From Minisyncoccota bacterium (GTDB taxonomy: Bacteria > Patescibacteriota > Minisyncoccia > Phycocordibacterales > UBA2100), in NCBI GenBank assembly GCA_018060545.1, contig JAGOVW010000006.1:1-45772 (forward strand): 45,772 nucleotides of DNA. The letters are read 5' to 3'. The translations under genes and the position numbers were made by a program. Below are positions 39,266 through 45,772 of the stretch, piece by piece. The notes beneath the pieces are model-generated. The model ran no database searches. It had not been told where the DNA came from and saw only the letters and a list, made by a program, of their open reading frames with translations. How positions within the stretch are numbered: position 1 is the first letter of the stretch; each line of letters begins with the position of its first letter.

Positions 39266-40847
39266 ACAAAAAACAATAGGTCTCTTCGCGTGCACTTTCG
39301 CGGTAGTCACTCTTTTTGCACTACTGCAGTATGCGCAATCCCGTATTGAACGGTACACGGACGTGTTGCATCGCTATCCAATACTCGCGCTCCCTGGAAC
39401 TGATTTGTCGCGCTACGGTACAGCAATAGAGTCCCTTGCTGCGCAAAATAAAAAAATGGCTTCGTTTTATGACGAGCCGGAACACGCTGCACTCGAAAAA
39501 CAGTTGCTCCCCGTAGCATTCCTCGCGACACTCAGCGATCTCGAAGAAGCGCGGCGCTCACTCATAGACAACCCTACGGTATGGCGCGCAGCTACATACG
39601 CCACGCTACTCAACACGAGCTTGCGACAGCTTGAAACACATCTGCGGTCATTGTCGCAAACACTCACACAGTATCCTCAACCGGGCAACATCGCATTCAT
39701 CGATGGCACGACCGACACAGAAACGCTTGCTCGCGAGTTGGGGCGTATGTCAGTCAGCGTTCGCACTGCGCGTCATCGCGCCCTTACGCAACTGAGTTGC
39801 ATCTTCTTGGACAATTCACTTTGCAATGTTTCTTGGGAGGCGTCGGCGAGGTCAGCCACAATGCCAGTCACGGATGCAGAGATTGCAGCCGTGCAGCCAT
39901 TGCTCTCGGTCATAAATAGAACGCAGGCTGCACTCAGTAACTATGCTCCCTCTGAACAAAAATTGATACACGCAGAAAGTCGATGCGCCACGGAACCTAC
40001 TGTGCTTACACTTCCCTGGTACCGTACCGATGCTTTTGGAAATAAGATCCGCGCCCACGAGCCACTCTCTGACATACTGGTGATTGACTACACAAAAATA
40101 TCGCACGCGAGCGGTGCTCTTGAAGACTCCTCGGCGGCGCAACAGCGCCGCCGAGGAGTCTCTCCGCGCATGCATGAATGGTTTCTCAACGAGGGCGTGA
40201 CGTATCTCTATCAGCCGATGGGTGGCCTGTACTATTGCCTTCAGGGTGGTTTTGACACAGCGACACAGGCGCGCGTATTAGCACTCTACGATGAACTCCA
40301 GATCAATCCTTTAAACCCTGCACCACACGAGACAGCGCTAGAACGATACAGTGAACTGCAGCACACGTTTCTCAATGACCACGTGATCGAGGAATCGACT
40401 GCTGAGGTACTCATGCAAGAGGTGGGAAAGCTGCTCGATGAAAAAAAACTATCGCCAGAAGCGAATCTGTATCTAAAAAATCTGGTGCTTGTATGGCACG
40501 CGCAAACATACCACTTTGACGAAACGCTCCGGGCACTGTATGAGCACAACCTTTTTACTATCGCCGCGCTTGAGAAAAATGACCGATTCCCCGTAGCAAC
40601 ACTCTTGAGTATGCGCAGCTACCCCACCCTTACATTCTTCATGGCAAATGAGAACCTTTATCCTACGCCACCGACACTACTCACATCGCCACAGCGTTTT
40701 GCGACCGAACGTTTTGGCATACGGACGTTTAGTGACTTAGAGAAAGAGATCGGGACCGAACCACTGACCGACGCATTAGTCGATGGATTCCTAGTCATGA
40801 GCAGGCTACTTGAAGAAACACGGAGCGAGATGGGTGAGCATAAGTGA
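39249..40847 (+). CDS. Large membrane-anchored exported protein, unknown
   Basis: About 532 aa from the GTG at 39249 (TTG at 39240 is an alternative). N-terminal transmembrane helix (TIGLFACTFAVVTLFALLQYA), then a long, mainly helical exported region (about 30-520). Segments such as SCIFLDNSLCNVSWE and YYCLQGGFDT carry scattered cysteines. A perfect 17-bp inverted repeat (40124-40161) lies inside the reading frame and codes for DSSAAQQRRRG. I recognise no family. The frame is also open upstream of the GTG but overlaps the small secreted peptide gene in another frame. Confidence 0.72.
   Translation: MEVFSKQKTIGLFACTFAVVTLFALLQYAQSRIERYTDVLHRYPILALPGTDLSRYGTAIESLAAQNKKMASFYDEPEHAALEKQLLPVAFLATLSDLEEARRSLIDNPTVWRAATYATLLNTSLRQLETHLRSLSQTLTQYPQPGNIAFIDGTTDTETLARELGRMSVSVRTARHRALTQLSCIFLDNSLCNVSWEASARSATMPVTDAEIAAVQPLLSVINRTQAALSNYAPSEQKLIHAESRCATEPTVLTLPWYRTDAFGNKIRAHEPLSDILVIDYTKISHASGALEDSSAAQQRRRGVSPRMHEWFLNEGVTYLYQPMGGLYYCLQGGFDTATQARVLALYDELQINPLNPAPHETALERYSELQHTFLNDHVIEESTAEVLMQEVGKLLDEKKLSPEANLYLKNLVLVWHAQTYHFDETLRALYEHNLFTIAALEKNDRFPVATLLSMRSYPTLTFFMANENLYPTPPTLLTSPQRFATERFGIRTFSDLEKEIGTEPLTDALVDGFLVMSRLLEETRSEMGEHK
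40124..40161 (+). repeat. Perfect 17-bp intragenic inverted repeat
   Basis: AGACTCCTCGGCGGCGC, loop AACA, and its exact reverse complement, inside the 39249-40847 reading frame. There is no T-tract after it, so it is not a classical terminator, but the mRNA would form a very stable hairpin. Confidence 0.9.
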
Positions 40848-40879
40848 ACCTGAACACTGCCTGAATACCAGCACAAGGG

Positions 40880-40904
40880 AACGGCCGCCTAATAGGCGGC
40901 CGTT
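40880..40904. terminator. Hairpin between convergent genes
   Basis: AACGGCCGCCT/AGGCGGCCGTT, 11-bp stem with AAT loop. Weak T-tract in both directions; probably a bidirectional terminator for the convergent genes ending at 40847 and 40920. Confidence 0.7.
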
Positions 40905-40919
40905 GTCATGTGATTCTTC

Positions 40920-41927
40920 TTATGGTGCCTGGTCCCACAGCGACCGATCAAAGAAGTCTGTGAGAGCTCTCTTCGGCCTATCGGGATAGAGCGCCCACGC
41001 GATAGTACGCGTCACGGCAGCCTCGGGCCATTCAACGGGCGGCATAATGGCAGCGTCATGCTTGATGATTGACTGCGCAATATCCGAGAGGGCAACGGGA
41101 TTCAGTGCAAAGCCGCCGATACCATCCCTGAGACGCTTTTCATGATCGGCTTTCAGTAGAGATGTAATCCATACCTGCCGATCATAGGACAATGCTCCAC
41201 TTTGTGATTCGCGCACATACTGCTTGAGGACCGCGATCACTTTTGCAACGACCGCTCGCTTCGCTGGATCGTCCAAGTGTGCGCAATGCACGAATAATCC
41301 GGATGCCACGTGCACAGGAATACTCGGATCCCCGATTCTCGAAAGAAAAGAGAGCCCTTGAGCATGCGCCAGATAGCTCGCCTGCGGTTCGGCAACATGA
41401 ATCGCCATCATCGCGGGTTCGCGGAAGAGATGCTCGATGCGCTTCCCCGTGAACACGTTAATCTGTCGCGCCACATAGTCGCCTTCGCGCAGACCTTTCT
41501 CTGCGAAGAAGTGCCTGAGAGCGGACCCCGCGACAGACTGGAGCGCGTAGAAACCAATCTCTTTTCCTTTCAGCTCCGAGGCGGTTGGCACTTTCGCCAC
41601 GATTGCCGACGGGTAGCGGATTGAGAGGGGGGCCACGAGCTTGCTGCATACTCTGCCCGCATTCATGTCGGCGATGGCCGATGATGCATACGTATGAGCG
41701 TGCAGGCCTTCGCTGCCGGAGAGTCCGAGGAGCCCTCCCACCTTCGTGTCGCCGGAGATGACCTCGCGCACTGAAACACCGATGGCGTCAAAGCGCTTAA
41801 GGGCATTGGCGTGTGAAATCACGCGAGTCTCTGCGATGCCACTGCCGCCAATCACAAACGGATCGTTCGCGAGTGCAGGCGTTGTGGCGAAGATAACACT
41901 GGCGATAATAAGGAACAATAACTGCAC
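40920..41927 (-). CDS. ABC transporter substrate-binding protein (NMT1/SsuA-like)
   Basis: 335 aa, periplasmic-type binding protein. Signal peptide (QLLFLIIASVIFATTPALAND), then the type II binding fold: FVIGGSGIAETRVISHANALKRFDAIGVSV, ELKGKEIGFYALQSVAGSALRHFFAEKGL and EPAMMAIHVAEPQASYLAHAQG, in the style of NMT1/THI5-like and sulfonate-binding proteins. The GTG at 41927 is chosen for its AAGGAGG Shine-Dalgarno site and the signal peptide; the frame is open upstream without support. Divergent from a matching permease gene. Ligand unknown. No ATPase gene is in the window. Transporters of this kind are uncommon in reduced CPR genomes, so acquisition is possible. Confidence 0.82.
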   Translation of the reverse strand: MQLLFLIIASVIFATTPALANDPFVIGGSGIAETRVISHANALKRFDAIGVSVREVISGDTKVGGLLGLSGSEGLHAHTYASSAIADMNAGRVCSKLVAPLSIRYPSAIVAKVPTASELKGKEIGFYALQSVAGSALRHFFAEKGLREGDYVARQINVFTGKRIEHLFREPAMMAIHVAEPQASYLAHAQGLSFLSRIGDPSIPVHVASGLFVHCAHLDDPAKRAVVAKVIAVLKQYVRESQSGALSYDRQVWITSLLKADHEKRLRDGIGGFALNPVALSDIAQSIIKHDAAIMPPVEWPEAAVTRTIAWALYPDRPKRALTDFFDRSLWDQAP

Positions 41928-42066
41928 GGTGTCCTCCTTGGGTTTGGTGCAACTGGCGGACACTGTACCAAACATGCTCACCATGTCTACCGCGAGGATT
42001 GCTTGCACCGAAGCACTGTGCTCTACTCTCCCAAGAACAGTTCGACAACGAAGGAAAGGAGCGTTC

Positions 42067-42924
42067 ATGCACACCCCGTACATGCGTGGCAGGACCTCTC
42101 GGTACATCCGGTTCCTGTCATTCACCATCACGTCCGCGACGATTGCAGCTGTGTTCCTACTCTGGTCACTGGTGCTCTATGTTGAGCTAGTACCGCGCGC
42201 CTATGTCCCTGGCATTGCAGACATTATCGAAGGATTCAAGACCTTTCTCGTCCCGGATACCAAACGGAATGCATTCTCATATTTCGCATTTCCTGAGGGC
42301 CGAGGGTTCTTTGCTGCCTACGGATTGACCGCATTGCGGCTCTCGCTCGCCATCCTCTTGGGGGGCTTCCTCGGCATCATCTTCGGTACTGTTTCAGGGG
42401 CAACACCGGTCTTGCGCCAAAGCGGCATGATATGGATGATCTTCTGGCATGATGTCGTACCGCGACTCTTGCTCATTCTCTACATCACGAGCCTTGGTAT
42501 AGCGGGCACGTCAGCTGCAGTTCTTGTTGGAGGACTCTCGGTGTTCTGCATCGTAGGTCTCACGACCATGGTTTCAGTGCAGGATCCTGCGCTGCGCGAA
42601 CAGGTCGAGAGCGCTATGCTCGAAACAAGGAGTGCAACACGAATCATGCTCGGTATCGTCCTTCCTCAGAAAGTACCGATGTTGTCCGTCGCACTTTGCC
42701 TCGGGACAACGAGTGCGCTGTCTCTGGTCTACTTCGTTGAGTACATGCAGTCGGCACGCGGTTTGGGGTACTACCTGCAAATCGCGTTTTCAAGCGACGC
42801 GAAGATACCGGAAGCACTCGCCATCACTGTATTCGGCCTTCTTCTGGTCGGACTATGGGTCGGCATCATTCTCATCTTTGCTCGATATGCAGCATCAATA
42901 AGCATGCGACTCGCTCGTGTGTAG
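42067..42924 (+). CDS. ABC transporter permease (SsuC/ThiX-like)
   Basis: 285-aa inner-membrane permease. First helix ATIAAVFLLWSLVLYVE, YVPGIADIIEGFKTFL, then LRLSLAILLGGFLGIIFGTVSGATPVLRQ and the cytoplasmic coupling (EAA-like) loop EQVESAMLETRSATRIMLGIVLPQKVPML, followed by more helices to the C-terminus. The family normally pairs with an NMT1-type binding protein, which is the divergent neighbour. The start at 42067 has AAAGGAG upstream. The 139 nt between the two start codons holds both promoters. Followed by a weak hairpin at 42937-42955. Confidence 0.85.
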   Translation: MHTPYMRGRTSRYIRFLSFTITSATIAAVFLLWSLVLYVELVPRAYVPGIADIIEGFKTFLVPDTKRNAFSYFAFPEGRGFFAAYGLTALRLSLAILLGGFLGIIFGTVSGATPVLRQSGMIWMIFWHDVVPRLLLILYITSLGIAGTSAAVLVGGLSVFCIVGLTTMVSVQDPALREQVESAMLETRSATRIMLGIVLPQKVPMLSVALCLGTTSALSLVYFVEYMQSARGLGYYLQIAFSSDAKIPEALAITVFGLLLVGLWVGIILIFARYAASISMRLARV

Positions 42925-42936
42925 TACATTTCAGAG

Positions 42937-42957
42937 GCCTCGGCGCACCCGAGGCTT
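42937..42957 (+). terminator. Weak terminator-like hairpin after the permease gene
   Basis: GCCTCGG/CCGAGGC 7-bp stem (42937-42943/42949-42955) followed by TTCTCC rather than a full T-tract. The remaining bases up to 43094 show no gene or clear signal. Confidence 0.5.
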
Positions 42958-43094
42958 CTCCTATTCCAGTGCCGCGGGTTCTTGTGGTGGAAAAGCTGCA
43001 GTAATGCACGGCATACCTTGCGCACAAATTAGAGACCTATGCCGTGGTGGAAGCCTCTCTTCTTCGAGAAACAATGCAGAAGTACATGCTCTGT

Positions 43095-44294
43095 CTATTG
43101 ATCAATCGAATTAACACAATCATCGAGGAGATCCCTCGGTACCTCAGCACAATACAGACGTCTTTCGAGCGAACCTTTGGGCACATAATACCCAGCACGT
43201 TCAGCAACCGCCGTAACGCAACGATTACCCATGTTCTCATCGGCTGTTCGACACAATGCGATCGCCGAAGCAACGCCCCTATGTCCTCCCCTCTGGGTAA
43301 TTGCTTCTTCGGCAGCTATCATGAAACACTCTTGCCGCTTTTCTTTTCGCACAGAGTGACAGAAAGCAGTAACCTTCTCCGGTGTAGCCAAGTTCTCCCA
43401 CCCGATACCATGGAATATTTTCCTATAACAAAGATCTGATTCAGTACCATTTGGCTGAGTACTGCAAAATGTATCGACAAACCCAGGTTCATACAGGTCA
43501 TCGCCAAAAAGCGACCATCCTGAGCGCAGGCACACGCCGATTTCAGATGTGGAAGACAACGTGCTACAAAACTCTCTCAAACTGTCCTTGGTGACGGTTT
43601 CAACATTGTGCAAGTCAGTGTTTTCTGGAATAAGGGGCATAAACATACTCATCGCGACGCCCCCATAGCACGCCTGGACGGCATCTTCACTTGGCGTAGG
43701 GCCAGCAAGCTGCACGCACAGGTCAAATGCAGAGCTCATATGTCCATGCGTCGCCGCGAAAAGCATGTGACCAACTCCATGCAAACATGCTCGTCTTTGC
43801 ATGCTGCCCCCCTCAGCACAGAGGCGCGCAAATTTTGGGAGCGCACTGTGAACATCCTCCATGGTTATGGGCGTTGCTTCATAGAGACCGCTCGCTATGC
43901 CATGCACGTACCCGTTTGCACACTGCGCATAGAGCAATGAATCCCTCATAACCACCTCCCATTCTTCAGGGCTACTTCGTACCACCTTCTTACCCACATG
44001 GTGGGCGACCTCATGGCAATTAAGTAAAGATGTGTCCCAGGTCTGCAGTGCACTCACCACGTCGAAAATCTTGGCGACTGATTGCGATGGGTACAGCGCG
44101 GTAATCTGGGTGTTGTAGCATGATGGCTTATGTGCTGAATCGAAAAAAGCGCAGCGAGCGTATACTGAAACTGCAGTGCGAAATGTAGTAAATGACTGAA
44201 CTGCAGAAGTGTCACTAAATACAGTGAATGCGAAAGTGACCACGCAAACTATCGCAGCAACAGGAATGATTATGTATGATTTGATATTGTTCAT
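43095..44294 (-). CDS. Cys/His-rich membrane-anchored family protein (member 6)
   Basis: 399 aa. N-terminal anchor (YIIIPVAAIVCVVTFAFTVF). Blocks: NCHEVAHHVG (His94, His98), CANGYVHGIASG (Cys125, His131), CLHGVGHMLFA (Cys170, His172, His176), CYGGVAMSMF, then Cys-pair units (FCSTLSSTSEIGVC, FCHSVRKEKRQEC, YCAEVPRDLLDDC). Belongs to the subgroup of members 1, 7 and 8. The ATG at 44294 is 12 nt after the member 7 stop, so the two genes form an operon; a GTG a few codons upstream is less likely. Confidence 0.86.
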   Translation of the reverse strand: MNNIKSYIIIPVAAIVCVVTFAFTVFSDTSAVQSFTTFRTAVSVYARCAFFDSAHKPSCYNTQITALYPSQSVAKIFDVVSALQTWDTSLLNCHEVAHHVGKKVVRSSPEEWEVVMRDSLLYAQCANGYVHGIASGLYEATPITMEDVHSALPKFARLCAEGGSMQRRACLHGVGHMLFAATHGHMSSAFDLCVQLAGPTPSEDAVQACYGGVAMSMFMPLIPENTDLHNVETVTKDSLREFCSTLSSTSEIGVCLRSGWSLFGDDLYEPGFVDTFCSTQPNGTESDLCYRKIFHGIGWENLATPEKVTAFCHSVRKEKRQECFMIAAEEAITQRGGHRGVASAIALCRTADENMGNRCVTAVAERAGYYVPKGSLERRLYCAEVPRDLLDDCVNSIDQ

Positions 44295-44306
44295 ATACAG
44301 GTGCAC

Positions 44307-45533
44307 TTATTGATTTTCTTGATCAAGGCAAGCGCCATGCAACGCCCTCGGGAGATGGATGCAATACTCTGACCTCCCCGGTGAGTCTTTTGATTCATAT
44401 CTTCCACCTGCCTGCACAATACTGTTAAGGCACTTTTGTCGTACAGCCTCTTCGGCCGACAATCCGCAAAGAGCAACTGCCTTTTGCACCGCAGGCTTTC
44501 CTCCACCTTCTGCAAGATACTCATGTGTTGCGTTTAAATAGCACGCTTCCCGACGGGAAGCAGATGACGCCTCACACAATTGCGCCATGCGCGCAGGGTT
44601 GTTTATGTTTTTCCATGCCAGTGCTACGAATATTTTAGCATAGCACCACTCAGTTTCCGCTGCATCAGGCTGGTTCTGGCAAAACGTGTCAACCCCGCCT
44701 GGGGCAGTCACCACATCGTCAAACAGCGGCCAACTCGCGCGCAAACATGCACCAACATACGCGTCTTTCTTTAAGCTTTCGCAAAAAGAACGAACAGTAT
44801 CTCTGGTGAGCACATACCGCGTTGTTTCCTCCCAATCAGGATCAATGAACGAGAAAAACAACATCATCATGGCCCCTGTATAGCAGCGCCTGTTGGCGGA
44901 AAAAACTTTTCCCTCATTTTCTCGCAAGGTTACGGCTTGGTCACAGTAAGCGAGTGACCGTGCCACGTCACCTCCCGTTATGTAATACATCATGTGCCCC
45001 ATAGCGTGTAGGCAGCTGTCGCGCAAGTTACGCCCATCGACGTCACATGCTTCTTGAAATTTGGGTATCTCTTTTTGCGCCTCCTCGTCAGACAAACCAT
45101 CGTGGTTGTATGCCGCGATAGTGACTCCGTGAACAAAACCGAAAGAACATAGAGCTGTTCCTGATTCGTCCTTGATGAGCTCTGGCCATCTGGTAGGGTT
45201 TGCCGCAACTGCAATCTCCCCGATTCGGTGTGCAATAAAATGACAATCTACCAAGGCAGGGTCGTACGGCTGACCGAATGCAATAACACTGAAAATGTCG
45301 CTCACGGAAAATTCTGGAAACAAGTTGGAGAGACGGACTCGGTAACACTCTGCTTTTTCGTCTGTGTCACCTAAAGGGGCGCACCGTACAGCAACATTCG
45401 CTGCCGCAATCGTGAGTTGCCACGAAAATGGCGAGAGAACAAAAGCCCCCGGTACCACTATCAGCAACCCACCGAGCAACCCTATGAGTAGCCGCTTTCC
45501 ACGTGAAAGTCGCATGTGGCCATCTGCATTCAT
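44307..45533 (-). CDS. Cys/His-rich membrane-anchored family protein (member 7)
   Basis: 408 aa. N-terminal basic stretch and anchor (RLLIGLLGGLLIVVPGAFVL). Blocks: DCHFIAHRIG (His98, His102), CSFGFVHGV (Cys129, His135), CLHAMGHMMYY (Cys174, His176, His180), CYTGAMMMLF, then Cys-pair units to YCIHLPRALHGAC. The ATG at 45533 is supported by a minus-strand extended -10 TGGTATAGT whose hexamer (45540-45545) ends 6 nt upstream, which rules out the longer frame that would start before the promoter. Upstream partner of member 6. Confidence 0.86.
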   Translation of the reverse strand: MNADGHMRLSRGKRLLIGLLGGLLIVVPGAFVLSPFSWQLTIAAANVAVRCAPLGDTDEKAECYRVRLSNLFPEFSVSDIFSVIAFGQPYDPALVDCHFIAHRIGEIAVAANPTRWPELIKDESGTALCSFGFVHGVTIAAYNHDGLSDEEAQKEIPKFQEACDVDGRNLRDSCLHAMGHMMYYITGGDVARSLAYCDQAVTLRENEGKVFSANRRCYTGAMMMLFFSFIDPDWEETTRYVLTRDTVRSFCESLKKDAYVGACLRASWPLFDDVVTAPGGVDTFCQNQPDAAETEWCYAKIFVALAWKNINNPARMAQLCEASSASRREACYLNATHEYLAEGGGKPAVQKAVALCGLSAEEAVRQKCLNSIVQAGGRYESKDSPGRSEYCIHLPRALHGACLDQENQ

Positions 45534-45539
45534 GCGGCA

Positions 45540-45548
45540 ACTATACCA
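45540..45548 (-). promoter_or_regulatory. Extended -10 promoter of the member 7-member 6 operon (leaderless)
   Basis: Minus-strand TGGTATAGT, hexamer ending 6 nt before the ATG at 45533. It lies about 25 nt downstream of the stop codon of member 8. Confidence 0.65.
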
Positions 45549-45571
45549 AACTAGGTGCCGGGGCGACATTA

Positions 45572-45772
45572 CTACCTTTCACCCATCTTCCCCATGCACT
45601 CCTGATGCAGCTCAGCTGGTAGTTGCGCACAATACGCGGATCGAGCCGAGCTACCCTGGTCGCTGAAATAACCTGCTCGCCGCAAGAGCTGTTCTACACA
45701 TTCTCGACTAGACCGTGCATCTTCCTGGCCACAGAATGCAACCGCACGAGCGACCGATGCTTCAGTGCCAGC
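45572..45772 (-). CDS. Cys/His-rich family protein (member 8), C-terminal fragment cut by window edge
   Basis: The last 66 codons of another paralog, running off the right edge. VARAVAFCGQEDARSREC, then RRAGYFSDQGSS, SAYCAQLPAELHQEC, aligns directly with the ends of members 6 (IALCRTADENMGNRC, YCAEVPRDLLDDC) and 7 (VALCGLSAEEAVRQKC, YCIHLPRALHGAC). It shows that the family cluster continues beyond this window. Confidence 0.85.
   Translation of the reverse strand, partial: AGTEASVARAVAFCGQEDARSSRECVEQLLRRAGYFSDQGSSARSAYCAQLPAELHQECMGKMGER

Noticed and set aside
40124-40161. Rho-independent terminator
   Set aside because: No T-tract follows and the hairpin lies well inside an open reading frame that continues for about 690 nt.
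1-45772. Alternative genetic code with UGA recoded
   Set aside because: TGA ends at least one gene (26930) and conserved proteins show no in-frame TGA at conserved Gly or Trp positions.

Overview
The window looks like a chromosomal segment from a Candidate Phyla Radiation bacterium, probably Parcubacteria/Patescibacteria. This is inferred from content and no database was searched. The clues are shortened translation proteins (EF-Ts of about 194 aa, a very short PheS, a PheT without the EMAP tRNA-binding domain), a transketolase split into two genes, pilin and surface-protein genes, many overlapping genes, and very few Shine-Dalgarno sites. The standard genetic code fits, because TGA is used as a stop.

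Layout. From 1 to about 14 kb: the 5' end of gyrB (minus strand), two monocistronic genes (a small unknown protein and an L,D-transpeptidase lipoprotein), a pheS-pheT-C39 peptidase operon, a secreted unknown protein, a membrane glycosyltransferase with a thioredoxin-like protein, tRNA-Thr(TGT), then rpsB-tsf, prfA, rpmE, a coiled-coil lytic-transglycosylase-like protein and rplY. From 14 to 22.4 kb is central carbon metabolism: divergent fba and a PfkB-type kinase, followed by a minus-strand operon of gap, rpiB, a small membrane protein, a type IV pilin-like protein, rpe, a PPC-domain protein and split transketolase. Together these supply lower glycolysis entry and the non-oxidative pentose phosphate pathway.

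From 22.4 to 28.2 kb are cell-envelope genes: an Ig-like secreted protein, an O-antigen-ligase-like membrane protein with a C-terminal helical repeat, and a divergent operon of two small exported proteins, an unknown protein and a PaaK-like adenylating enzyme.

From 28.2 kb to the end is an unusual accessory region. It holds eight paralogs (one cut by the window edge) of a membrane-anchored Cys/His-rich family that I do not recognise. All complete members share H-x3-H, then a Cys/His pair, then C-x-H-G-x-G-H, then many paired cysteines. Two members bracket and overlap a YcaO cyclodehydratase gene and a SagB-type dehydrogenase gene in one tight operon, which is the enzymatic core of a thiazole/oxazole-modified peptide (TOMM) system. 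Divergent from that operon is a surface protein with a Cys/Gly/Ser-rich stretch resembling azole-peptide cores, followed by Tyr/Gln repeats. Its C-terminal domain is shared with two other surface proteins nearby, one of them glycine-rich. This YcaO/SagB/Cys-His-family region is the best candidate for an undescribed system.

Regulation. Fourteen genes have a recognisable -10 box ending 6 or 7 nt before the start codon, which implies leaderless mRNAs. A second class, mostly short exported or transport genes, has Shine-Dalgarno sites, some with full -35/-10 promoters and hairpin terminators, and may be acquired. No gene-free stretch longer than 300 bases was seen, and no CRISPR array, IS element or rRNA gene.
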